DNA from: Bacillota bacterium | GTDB lineage: Bacteria > Bacillota > Sulfobacillia > Symbiobacteriales > ZC4RG38 | Assembly: GCA_003242505.1 (NCBI GenBank) | Contig: QGUP01000006.1 | Coordinates: forward strand, 1-19,817 | Reading direction: 5' to 3' | DNA length: 19,817 nucleotides | In this document: positions 13,899-19,817 of the stretch, piece after piece | Layout of the letters: each line of letters begins with the position of its first letter | How positions within the stretch are numbered: the first letter of the stretch is position 1 | The notes under the pieces: generated by a model | Told to the model about the DNA's origin: nothing | Database searches by the model: none | What the model saw: only the letters and a program-made list of their open reading frames with translations | Translations under genes and position numbers: made by a program

Positions 13899-14527
13899 GG
13901 TCGGTGGAGCGAAGCGGCCGGACCGTCGAGGAAGCGGTGGCCAGCGCCCTGGCGGAACTGGGGGTGGACCGTTCCCGGGTGGAGGTGGAGGTGCTGGATG
14001 AGGGGCGCCCCGGCCTCTTTGGCCTCCTCGGCGCCCGGAAGGCCGTGGTCCGGGTGACGGTCCGGGAGACCCGGGCGGAGCGGGTGGCCCGGTTTCTCCA
14101 GGAGGTCTGCCGGGCCATGGGGGTCGAGGCGAGGATCCAGACGGAGGAAGCCGAGGGATATCTCCGGGTCACCTTGTCGGGACGGGATATGGGGCTGCTG
14201 ATCGGCCGGCACGGCCAGACCCTCGATGCCCTCCAGTTTCTGGCCAACGCGGTGGCGAACAAGGTGGAGCCGGGGCCCCGGGTGCTGCTGGATGTGGAGG
14301 GATACCGGCAGCGCCGGGAGGAGACCCTGCAGCGGCTGGCCCGGCGGCTGGCGGAGCGGGTGCGGCGGACGGGGCAGCGGTACGCCCTGGAGCCGATGCC
14401 GGCCCAGGAGCGCCGGATCATCCACCTGGCCCTGGCTGGTCATCCGTATGTGACCACGGTGAGCGAAGGGGAGGAGCCCCACCGGCGGGTGGTGCTGGTA
14501 CCCCGGCGGCCATCGGGTCAGCGCTAG
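13895..14527 (+). CDS. jag: RNA-binding protein Jag (KhpB), SpoIIIJ-associated
   Basis: 210 residues in three parts. The Jag-N domain (1-52) has the GLFGLLGARKA motif. The KH domain (about 75-140) carries the RNA-binding GxxG loop IGRHGQ (103-108). The R3H domain (about 145-205) has the Arg-x3-His pair at Arg173/His177 in AQERRIIHLAL, plus SEGEEPHRRVV. Jag/KhpB pairs with KhpA in RNA binding and affects cell division and envelope growth in Gram-positive bacteria. The start is GTG at 13895, overlapping the yidC stop (GTGA), with GGAGG 10 bases upstream. It is the last gene of the group and is followed by a strong terminator. Confidence 0.95.
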   Translation: MRSVERSGRTVEEAVASALAELGVDRSRVEVEVLDEGRPGLFGLLGARKAVVRVTVRETRAERVARFLQEVCRAMGVEARIQTEEAEGYLRVTLSGRDMGLLIGRHGQTLDALQFLANAVANKVEPGPRVLLDVEGYRQRREETLQRLARRLAERVRRTGQRYALEPMPAQERRIIHLALAGHPYVTTVSEGEEPHRRVVLVPRRPSGQR

Positions 14528-14557
14528 GCCCTGCAGCCTCCGGCTGCGGGGCTTTTT
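14528..14557 (+). terminator. Intrinsic terminator after jag
   Basis: GCCCTGCAGCC (14528-14538) pairs with GGCTGCGGGGC (14542-14552; one G-U pair) around a TCC loop and is followed by TTTTT. It begins at the base after the jag stop and closes the rnpA-yidD-yidC-jag group. Confidence 0.9.
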
Positions 14558-14600
14558 CGTCGGTGTGGGGAACCTGGGTCATCGGCGAAGGGGTGGACCG

Positions 14601-15344
14601 ATGGCGGAGTACCTGGCAGTGCTGCGGGAGGGACTGATCGAGTTGGCCGGCCCCCCGGGGCAGGAGGCGGCCCGGGATCCCGGCCGGCTCCGGGCCCTCC
14701 TCCAGCATCTGGAAGAGGTGCGGGAATGGAACCGGCTGGTGAACCTGACGGGAATCACCGACCTCGGGGAGATGGTGGTGAAGCACACCCTGGACAGCGC
14801 CGCGCTGCTGGGCCGGGTGCCGGTGAGCCCCGGGATGCGGGTGCTCGACGTCGGCACCGGCGCGGGGTTTCCCGGGGTGGTGCTGGGGCTCCTGGTCCCC
14901 GGGGTCCGGCTCAGCCTCCTGGACTCCCTGCAGAAACGTTGCCGGTTCCTGGAGCATCTGTGCCAGGTCCTCTGGCCGGGGGACCGGGAGGTGGAGGTGC
15001 TCTGGGGCCGGGCCGAGGAGTGGGGGCACCGGCCGGGGTACCGGGAGGCCTACGATCTGGTCACCGCGCGGGCGGTGGCGGAGATGCGGGTGCTGGCGGA
15101 GCTGTGCCTGCCCTTCGTGCGGGTCGGCGGCCGGTTTGTGGCCTTGAAAGGGCCGGGGGGCCGGCAGGAGGTGGCGGAGGCCGCCCGGGCCCTGGCCACC
15201 CTCGGGGGAGAGGTGACGGGGCTGTGGGAGGTGACGCTCCCGGCGGGAGCCGGGGAGCGGCTGCTGGTGGAGGTGACCAAGGTGCGGCCGACCCCGGCGC
15301 TCTATCCCCGGCGGCCGGGGGTGCCGGAGAAACGACCGCTGTGA
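14601..15344 (+). CDS. rsmG: 16S rRNA (guanine-527-N7)-methyltransferase RsmG
   Basis: 247 residues. It methylates G527 in the 530 loop of 16S rRNA using S-adenosylmethionine; loss of RsmG gives low-level streptomycin resistance in several bacteria. The SAM-binding motif is VLDVGTGAGFPG (81-92), preceded by WNRLVNLTGI and KHTLDSAALL, family hallmarks. Later motifs are SLLDSLQKRCRFL, TARAVAEM and GGRFVALKGP. The start is ATG at 14601 after AAGGGGTGG. An upstream in-frame GTG (14565) falls just past the jag terminator and would add 12 unconserved residues. In most Firmicutes mnmE and mnmG stand between jag and rsmG; here rsmG follows directly. Confidence 0.95.
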   Translation: MAEYLAVLREGLIELAGPPGQEAARDPGRLRALLQHLEEVREWNRLVNLTGITDLGEMVVKHTLDSAALLGRVPVSPGMRVLDVGTGAGFPGVVLGLLVPGVRLSLLDSLQKRCRFLEHLCQVLWPGDREVEVLWGRAEEWGHRPGYREAYDLVTARAVAEMRVLAELCLPFVRVGGRFVALKGPGGRQEVAEAARALATLGGEVTGLWEVTLPAGAGERLLVEVTKVRPTPALYPRRPGVPEKRPL

Positions 15345-15345
15345 G

Positions 15346-15392
15346 GAGGCCCGGGCCTGTCCCCGGTGACGGGGCCCGGGCCTCTTTCTTTT
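15346..15392 (+). terminator. Intrinsic terminator after rsmG
   Basis: A perfect 12-bp stem, GAGGCCCGGGCC (15346-15357) against GGCCCGGGCCTC (15373-15384), starts one base after the rsmG stop and is followed by TTTCTTTT. It separates rsmG from the parS-parAB region. Confidence 0.9.
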
Positions 15393-15613
15393 GGCGCGGC
15401 CCAGGTTGCTGTGGTGCCCAGGTCTCCCGTGCCGAGGTCGGTTCTCTGGGGAGATGGGGAAGTCCTGCTCCTGGGTACTGGGTCTGGGCTGCGGGGGAGG
15501 GGATTGTTCCTCGCCTGCCGCCGGGGCGGGCCACGGTGTGTGCGGGGCGGCCGGCGGCGGGGTCGGGCAGGGGCCGGGAGTTGCCCGGGGAACCGGGCGA
15601 AGTTCGGGGAGGG
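15393..15613. other. Non-coding stretch between rsmG and the first parS site
   Basis: No gene, promoter or repeat that I can support; GC-rich with G-runs on the plus strand. Confidence 0.4.
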
Positions 15614-15629
15614 TGTTCCACGTGGAACA
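15614..15629. other. parS: parS site 1 (ParB-binding palindrome)
   Basis: TGTTCCACGTGGAACA is a perfect 16-bp palindrome. It differs from the B. subtilis parS consensus (TGTTTCACGTGAAACA) only by one symmetrical change in each arm. ParB binds parS, then clamps and slides to build the partition complex near the origin. Confidence 0.9.
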
Positions 15630-15653
15630 GGGGGGAAATTCGGGAAGGGTGTT

Positions 15654-15669
15654 CCTTCCACGTGGAATA
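15654..15669. other. parS: parS site 2, altered by a 4-bp insertion
   Basis: The core TTCCACGTGGAA (15656-15667) is intact, but the outer bases are CC and TA instead of TG and CA. The preceding sequence reads TGTTCC-TTCCACGTGG, as if TTCC had been duplicated inside a normal site. Binding may be weaker. Confidence 0.75.
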
Positions 15670-15689
15670 CGGATGAAATCGGCGCGGAG

Positions 15690-15705
15690 TGTTCCACGTG
15701 GAACA
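15690..15705. other. parS: parS site 3
   Basis: TGTTCCACGTGGAACA, identical to site 1, centred 36 bp from site 2 and about 100 bp before parA. Confidence 0.9.
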
Positions 15706-15797
15706 GAGACGAGATTCGGGAGGGAGAGGCTCCGGTAATGCCGAAATGAGTGCGGGTGTGAAAGCGTAGCCTTGGATCCCGAGAGGGGGTGGGGGAA

Positions 15798-16580
15798 TTG
15801 GGGCGGGTGATCGCGATTGCCAACCAGAAAGGAGGCGTGGGGAAGACCACCACTGCGATCAACCTGGGCGCGGCCCTGGCGGAGGCCGGGCGGCAGGTCC
15901 TGCTGGTGGACGTGGATCCCCAGGGGAACCTGACCTGCGGGCTGGGCATTGACCGGACCCAGCTGGAGGTGTCGGTGTACGACGTGCTGGTCCGGGGGAC
16001 CCCCCTGGCGGACGTCTGCGTCGACACCAGCGTGCCCGGGCTGCGGGTGGCGCCGGCCACCATCGACCTGGCCGGCGCGGAGATCGAGCTGGTCAACATG
16101 ATCTCCCGGGAGACCCGGCTGAAGAAGGCCCTGGTGCCGGTCCGGGATCAGTACGACTTCATCCTGATCGACTGTCCCCCTTCCCTGGGCCTCCTGACCG
16201 TCAACGCCCTCACCGCGGCGGACTCGGTCCTGATTCCGGTCCAGTGCGAGTATTACGCGCTGGAAGGGGTGAGCCTCCTCCACAACACCATCCGCCTGGT
16301 CCGGGAGAACCTCAATCCCACCCTCGAGATCGAGGGCGTGCTCCTGACCATGTTCGACGGCCGGACCAATCTCAGCATCCAGGTCGCGGAAAGCGTCAAG
16401 GAGCACCCGCTCTTCCGGGGCAAGGTCTACCGGACGGTCATCGTGCGGAATGTCCGTCTGAGCGAGGCGCCGAGCCACGGTCTGCCCATCACCCTCTACG
16501 ACCCGAAGTCCCGGGGAGCCGAGAGCTACCGGGAACTGGCGGAGGAGGTCATGCAGAGTGTCCAGGAGAGGGTTGGGTAA
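15798..16580 (+). CDS. parA: Chromosome partitioning ATPase ParA (Soj)
   Basis: 260 residues. This is a deviant-Walker ATPase that dimerises on DNA with ATP and is stimulated by ParB; in Bacillus, Soj also regulates DnaA. The Walker A motif KGGVGKTT (11-18) has the signature lysine, VDVDPQGNLT (37-46) follows, and FILIDCPPSLGLLTVNAL is the Walker B region. The start is taken as TTG at 15798, giving MGRVIAIANQKGG as in Soj proteins, 8 bases after GAGAGGGGG; GTG at 15789 (three residues longer) is possible. The gene lies downstream of three parS sites, and its last 23 bases overlap parB. Confidence 0.95.
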   Translation: MGRVIAIANQKGGVGKTTTAINLGAALAEAGRQVLLVDVDPQGNLTCGLGIDRTQLEVSVYDVLVRGTPLADVCVDTSVPGLRVAPATIDLAGAEIELVNMISRETRLKKALVPVRDQYDFILIDCPPSLGLLTVNALTAADSVLIPVQCEYYALEGVSLLHNTIRLVRENLNPTLEIEGVLLTMFDGRTNLSIQVAESVKEHPLFRGKVYRTVIVRNVRLSEAPSHGLPITLYDPKSRGAESYRELAEEVMQSVQERVG

Positions 16581-17460
16581 GGGGCTGCGGGTGCTGATAC
16601 CGGAGAGCCCCGTGGAGAAGGAGAATGTCCAGGAGATCGAGGTGGCCCGGATCCGGCCGAATCCCCACCAGCCCCGGCAGGCCTTCGACGAGGCGAAGCT
16701 GGCGGAACTGGCGGCCTCCATCCGGGAGCACGGAGTGGTCCAGCCTGTGCTGGTGCGGCCGGTGGAGTCGGGTTACGAACTGGTGGCCGGCGAGCGGCGC
16801 TGGCGGGCCGCCCAGATGGCGGGCCTGGAGCGGATTCCGGCCATCGTCCGGGAACTGACCCCGGCCCAGGTGATGGAGATTGCGCTCATCGAGAACCTCC
16901 AGCGGGAGGACCTGAACCCCCTGGAGGAGGCGGAGGCCTACCGGCGGCTGATCGAGGAGTTTCAACTGACCCAGGAGGAACTGGCCCGGCGGCTGGGGAA
17001 GAGCCGGTCCCAGATCGCGAACACCCTCCGGCTCCTCAACCTGCCGGAGTCCGTCCGGCAGCGGCTGGCCGCGGGGACCCTCACGGTGGGCCACGCCAAG
17101 GTGCTCCTCGGGCTCACGGACCCCGGGGAGCAGGAGCGCCTGGCGGACCGGGTGGAGCGAGAGCAACTCTCGGTGCGGCAACTGGAGGCCCTCATCGCCC
17201 GGGGCGGCCGGCGCCGGGGCAGCCGGGCCCTCCGGCAGCCGACGGACGGGGCCGCCCGGAGCGCGGACCTGATGGCCCTGGAAGCCGCACTGCGGGTGCG
17301 GCTGGGCACACCGGTCCGGATCCTCCCGGGTCAACCCAAGGGGAAGATTGAGATCGCCTACTATGGCGAGGAGGACCTGGCCCGGATTTACGACCTGATC
17401 ATGGGGACCGGGGAGGAGACCCCTGGTCCGCAGGGGCCGCCGGGTCCGTTTCACGTATAG
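16558..17460 (+). CDS. parB: Chromosome partitioning protein ParB (Spo0J)
   Basis: 300 residues. This is a CTP-dependent sliding clamp that loads at parS and recruits SMC to the origin. The N-terminal CTPase domain has RPNPHQPRQAFD (33-44), GERRWRAAQMAG (78-89) and the IENLQRED box (111-118). The helix-turn-helix that reads parS is at about 137-160 (LTQEELARRLGKSRSQIANTLRLL), and the C-terminal dimerisation domain lies after about 235. The start is GTG at 16558, inside the end of parA, with GAGGAGG 9 bases upstream. The C-terminus ends in a short Gly/Pro-rich tail. Five parS sites flank the parAB pair. Confidence 0.96.
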   Translation: MSRRGLGKGLRVLIPESPVEKENVQEIEVARIRPNPHQPRQAFDEAKLAELAASIREHGVVQPVLVRPVESGYELVAGERRWRAAQMAGLERIPAIVRELTPAQVMEIALIENLQREDLNPLEEAEAYRRLIEEFQLTQEELARRLGKSRSQIANTLRLLNLPESVRQRLAAGTLTVGHAKVLLGLTDPGEQERLADRVEREQLSVRQLEALIARGGRRRGSRALRQPTDGAARSADLMALEAALRVRLGTPVRILPGQPKGKIEIAYYGEEDLARIYDLIMGTGEETPGPQGPPGPFHV

Positions 17461-17523
17461 CCGACGGAAGGGACCGGGGCCCCGGGCGGGGGCGGCCCCA
17501 GGGGCCGGAGGGCGGGGTCCGGG

Positions 17524-17539
17524 TGTCCCACGTGGAACC
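17524..17539. other. parS: parS site 4 (degenerate)
   Basis: TGTCCCACGTGGAACC keeps the CCCACGTGGAAC core with two changes from sites 1 and 3, one in each arm. Confidence 0.75.
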
Positions 17540-17559
17540 GGAGCAGGCGCTCCAGGGGA

Positions 17560-17575
17560 TGTTCCACGTGGAACG
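17560..17575. other. parS: parS site 5
   Basis: TGTTCCACGTGGAACG differs from sites 1 and 3 only at the last base. It is centred 36 bp from site 4, the same spacing as between sites 2 and 3. Confidence 0.85.
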
Positions 17576-17658
17576 GTCCCGGCGGGAGGCCCGGAAGCCC
17601 AGGCCCTGGGGAGCCGGCTCACCCCCCGCCGGGGTCCCGGCGGCATGGAGGCATGCAG

Positions 17659-18366
17659 ATGACCGGAATCGGGACGTTGGTAAACGCTGGGGCGATCCTC
17701 CTGGGCGGTCTCCTGGGGGGCCTCGTCGTTCCCCGGGTGCCGGACCGGGTCCGGGAGGGGATCCTGCGGGCCCTGGGGCTCGGGGTGATCCTGATCGGCC
17801 TGAAGATGGCCTGGCCTGCCGACGACCGGCTGTTGCTCCTCGGCCTTCTCTCCCTGGCCATGGGAACGGCCCTGGGGGAACTGGGGGACCTGGAGGGGCG
17901 GCTGCAGCGGATGGCTGCCCGGTGGGAAACCCGATTCGGGGGTGGCGGCGGGGAACTCGGCCGCACCCTGGTCCGGCTCTCCCTGCTCTTCTGTGTCGGC
18001 GCCATGTCCATCACCGGCGCCCTCCAGGACGGGCTCCACGGCGATCCCGGGATTCTCTATGCCAAGGCCGTGCTGGACGGCGTCACCGCGACGATCTTTG
18101 CCTCGGCCGTCGGCCCCGGCGTGGCGCTGACCGCGGTGCCTGTCCTCCTCTACCAGGGGGCCCTGACCCTGGCGGCGGGGGCGGTGGCAGCGGTGCTGAG
18201 CCCTGCGGCCATCGCGGCCATCGGCGTGGTGGGCGGGCTGCTGGTGATGGCCATCGGCATCAGCATGACCGGCGCTGCGGAGATTCCCGTGGCAAACCTC
18301 CTGCCGGCTCTCGTCATCGCTGTTCCCCTCGCCACCTGGGATCCCCTCCGGTACCTCGGGCTCTAG
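17659..18366 (+). CDS. DUF554 family multi-spanning membrane protein
   Basis: 235 residues, strongly hydrophobic with about six or seven membrane segments (for example AGAILLGGLLGGLVV, LLLLGLLSLAMGTAL, VVGGLLVMAIGISM). The opening GTLVNAGAILLGGLLGG, the central LLFCVGAMSITGALQDGL and the SMTGAAEIPVANLLPAL end are the conserved parts of the DUF554 family (B. subtilis YdfK). The function is unknown; transport is often assumed but not shown. The start is ATG at 17659, 7 bases after GGAGG; an ATG two codons upstream is too close to that site. It follows the downstream parS pair and precedes a DUF4446 gene on the same strand. Confidence 0.9.
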   Translation: MTGIGTLVNAGAILLGGLLGGLVVPRVPDRVREGILRALGLGVILIGLKMAWPADDRLLLLGLLSLAMGTALGELGDLEGRLQRMAARWETRFGGGGGELGRTLVRLSLLFCVGAMSITGALQDGLHGDPGILYAKAVLDGVTATIFASAVGPGVALTAVPVLLYQGALTLAAGAVAAVLSPAAIAAIGVVGGLLVMAIGISMTGAAEIPVANLLPALVIAVPLATWDPLRYLGL

Positions 18367-18444
18367 CCCCGGGGACCGCCGTTCCTGTCCCTCCCTTTTC
18401 TTCTTCCTTCTGTATCGTGTCGACCTGTGAGGAGGCGCGATTTC

Positions 18445-18948
18445 TTGCCGCTGATCGAAGGATTCCTGACCACCGAGGTCCTGTCCCTCGCCGCCCTGGC
18501 CCTGGCGTCCGCCGCGGTGGTCGTGACGGTGGTCCACTGGGTGTGGACCGCCCGGTCCCTCCGGCGCCTACGGGCCGTGCTGGGTGGTGTGCCGCCGGAG
18601 AACCTGGAGGAGATGCTCCTGGCCACCGGCGTACGACTGGAGGAACTGGAGCGGCGCCTCGCCGAAGGCCGGCGCCGGATCGAAGCCCTGGAGCGCCAGG
18701 CCCCGGGGCACATCCAGCATGTGGGGGTGGTCCGGTTTCAGGCCTTTCCGGAGGTGGGCAGCGATCTGAGCTTTGCCGTCGCCCTTCTGGATGGCAACGG
18801 CAACGGGGTGGTCCTCTCCAGTCTGTACGGGCGTACCGAATCCCGGATCTTTGCCAAGCCTGTGCACCAGGGGACCTCCACTTACCCCTTGACTGAGGAG
18901 GAACGGCTTGCCATCGCCCGGGCCCTGGGCCGGGAGGGATCCGGCTAA
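18445..18948 (+). CDS. DUF4446 family membrane-anchored protein
   Basis: About 167 residues. It has one N-terminal membrane helix (LSLAALALASAAVVVTVV), a probable coiled coil (about 50-90: ENLEEMLLATGVRLEELERRLAEGRRRIEALE), and a soluble C-terminal domain with VGVVRFQAFPEVGSDLSFAVALLD and NGVVLSSLYGRTESRIFAKPV, the DUF4446 hallmark. The function is unknown; the family is typical of Firmicutes and often lies close to parB. The preferred start is TTG at 18445, 9 bases after AGGAGG. GTG at 18427 is in frame but has no ribosome binding site of its own and would contain the AGGAGG within its codons. It ends just before a double hairpin. Confidence 0.85.
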   Translation: MPLIEGFLTTEVLSLAALALASAAVVVTVVHWVWTARSLRRLRAVLGGVPPENLEEMLLATGVRLEELERRLAEGRRRIEALERQAPGHIQHVGVVRFQAFPEVGSDLSFAVALLDGNGNGVVLSSLYGRTESRIFAKPVHQGTSTYPLTEEERLAIARALGREGSG

Positions 18949-18952
18949 CTCC

Positions 18953-19015
18953 GGGCCCCTGGCCCGGGGCCCGACACACCGCCGGCCCGGAACCCTGCGG
19001 GCCGGCGAGCTTTTT
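18953..19015 (+). terminator. Terminator after the DUF4446 gene
   Basis: Two hairpins in a row: CGGGCCCC/GGGGCCCG (about 18953-18974), then CGCCGGCCCG (18980-18989) against CGGGCCGGCG (18998-19007), followed by AGCTTTTT. The second is a clear intrinsic terminator. Confidence 0.85.
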
Positions 19016-19192
19016 GGGCAGCGGGAGGAAACCGGCCCCGGCGGGGCGAATAGAAGACGCTGCTGTTTCCATCCGGCTTCCACCTGGCCGCTTTGTCCCC
19101 GGAACCCGGATGCACCCACCCCGGGGATGCCCGGCCCCACCCGCCGGGCCGGCACCCGGTACCCACCCCGGCGCCGAAAGGAGGGAGAGTGG
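19016..19192. other. Intergenic stretch before the coiled-coil membrane protein gene
   Basis: No gene and no convincing promoter. It holds CCGGGG/CCCCGG-rich inverted repeats and ends in a strong ribosome binding site (AAAGGAGGG). Confidence 0.4.
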
Positions 19193-19817
19193 GTGTCCGG
19201 GCACGACGAGCACCTCACCGTCATCATCGTCCCCGGGACCGGGCGGCGCACGGTCAGCCTGCGCCTCCCGGTGGCTGTCCTGCTCTTCTGCGCAGGCCTT
19301 TTGGCGGTCGGGAGCGTGGCGGGGTCTGTCGCGCTCTGGACCTTCGCCCGGAACTACCAGGAGGCCCAGGCGGCGGTGGAGGAAAGGGATCGCCTCCGGC
19401 AGCAGGCCGAGGAGCAGGCCCGGCTCCTCCAGGAGATGGAGGAGCGGGCCCAGGAGATCGAAGCGAACCTTGACCGGCTGCGCCGGCTGGAGGAGGAGGT
19501 CCGGCGGTTGCTAGAGAGCGGCGATGCCCTCTCCCCCGGGACGGACCCGGGCGCCGGCGCCGCCCGGGCCCAGGGCGTCGGCGGCAGCACCGGGGAAGGG
19601 ACCCCGGCACCCCCGGCCGCCCTGGCCCAGGCCAACGCCTACCGCACCCAGCGCATCCTGGCCGCTTACCCGAGCCGGGGGGTGCCGGTCCGCCGGGGCG
19701 CGCCGGAGGAGCTGCTCCGGGACCTCTCCCGGCTGAAGCAGGAGAGCGAGGAGCGCTATGGCAGCCTCGAGGCCTCGGCAGAGGCCCTGGCCGAGCACGT
19801 GGAGTACCTGGCCCATA
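19193..19817 (+). CDS. Membrane-anchored coiled-coil protein, N-terminal part (M23-peptidase-like architecture)
   Basis: The first 208 codons of a gene cut by the right edge. The protein opens with a short cytoplasmic segment (SGHDEHLTVIIVPGTGRRTVSLRLP) and a single membrane helix (VAVLLFCAGLLAVGSVAGSVALW). A long charged coiled coil follows (about 55-110: EERDRLRQQAEEQARLLQEMEERAQEIEANLDRLRRLEEEVRRLL), then a Gly/Ala/Pro linker and a second helical stretch (LLRDLSRLKQESEERYGSLEASAEALAEHVEYL). The V-I-I-V-P-G-T-G-R-R-T-V-S-L opening and coiled coil are typical of M23-family (LytM-type) murein endopeptidases or regulators found near parB in Firmicutes. The peptidase domain would lie beyond the window, so that identity is inferred. 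The start is GTG at 19193, 8 bases after GGAGG. Confidence 0.8.
   Translation, partial: MSGHDEHLTVIIVPGTGRRTVSLRLPVAVLLFCAGLLAVGSVAGSVALWTFARNYQEAQAAVEERDRLRQQAEEQARLLQEMEERAQEIEANLDRLRRLEEEVRRLLESGDALSPGTDPGAGAARAQGVGGSTGEGTPAPPAALAQANAYRTQRILAAYPSRGVPVRRGAPEELLRDLSRLKQESEERYGSLEASAEALAEHVEYLAH

Larger units (their letters stand above)
15601..15724. repeat. Degenerate tandem repeat carrying the three parS sites
   Basis: The DNA around the sites repeats with a period of 36-40 bp: a GAAATTCGGGAAGGG-like segment (15601-15613, 15635-15649, then a diverged copy near 15674-15689) precedes each parS. A last copy without parS (GAGATTCGGGAGGG) lies at 15711-15724. The sites therefore probably multiplied by tandem duplication of a unit of about 36 bp. 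Confidence 0.65.
17461..17658. other. Intergenic stretch after parB holding parS sites 4 and 5
   Basis: No gene seen. It contains two parS-like palindromes and GC-rich inverted repeats (GGGGCC/GGCC) without a U-tract, so no terminator for parB can be supported. Confidence 0.5.

Noticed and set aside
15601..15724. CRISPR-like repeat array
   Set aside because: The regularly spaced palindromes are parS sites in a short degenerate tandem repeat; the intervening segments are similar to each other, and no cas gene is near.
15705..15797. Promoter for parA (TTCGGG...TAATGC)
   Set aside because: Both hexamers are far from consensus, so it cannot be told from chance in this composition.
14418..18537. 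Two long minus-strand frames (767 and 662 codons) opposite jag-rsmG-parA-parB-DUF554
   Set aside because: Both cross several well-supported genes, terminators and parS sites; they are low-complexity antisense shadows.
19030..19075. Possible sporulation (sigma-E/G) promoter before the coiled-coil membrane gene
   Set aside because: A GAATA is present, but the matching -10 is poor at any allowed spacing.

Overview
The window is the replication-origin region of a GC-rich member of the Bacillota (Firmicutes). The evidence is the gene order dnaA, dnaN, S4-domain protein, recF, remB, gyrB, gyrA on one side and rpmH, rnpA, yidD, yidC, jag, rsmG, parA, parB on the other. A tRNA-sensing T-box leader, a RemB protein, a Jag protein, AGGAGG-type ribosome binding sites and a DUF4446 gene all fit that phylum. 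Base composition and very frequent GTG/TTG starts suggest a lineage of the Symbiobacterium, Thermaerobacter or Limnochordia kind; the genus cannot be settled from the sequence alone.

Every gene left of about 11.7 kb is on the minus strand and every gene right of 12.28 kb is on the plus strand, so transcription runs away from the origin on both arms. The origin looks bipartite, as in Bacillus subtilis. One DnaA-box cluster lies upstream of dnaA (about 11.75-12.09 kb, with two perfect boxes), and a second lies between dnaA and dnaN (10.10-10.28 kb) beside a GC-rich CGCG-repeat block and a short AT-richer patch. A good sigma-A promoter for dnaA overlaps one near-consensus DnaA box and is followed by the two perfect ones, which suggests autoregulation.

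Left arm, moving away from the origin: dnaA, dnaN, a small S4 RNA-binding protein, recF overlapping remB, gyrB, gyrA, a small zinc-ribbon protein, a lipoprotein with TolB-like repeats, then a promoter and T-box leader whose specifier reads UCC (serine). The T-box controls a class-V aminotransferase cut by the window edge, most likely the first gene of a serine-biosynthesis operon.

Right arm: rpmH with its own strong promoter and a terminator just behind it, then rnpA-yidD-yidC-jag as a tightly coupled group ending in a strong terminator. rsmG follows with its own terminator, then three parS sites, parA-parB (overlapping), two more parS sites, a DUF554 membrane protein, a DUF4446 membrane-anchored protein, and the start of a coiled-coil membrane protein resembling the N-terminus of M23-peptidase-type envelope proteins. 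The usual mnmE-mnmG (and noc) genes are absent between jag and parA.

No mobile element, CRISPR array, tRNA or rRNA was seen. I do not see a new multi-gene system. The most distinctive items are the serine T-box, the five parS sites bracketing parAB (three inside a degenerate tandem repeat, one with a 4-bp insertion), a tandem duplication of the last codons of gyrB, and the regulatory layout around dnaA and rpmH/rnpA.
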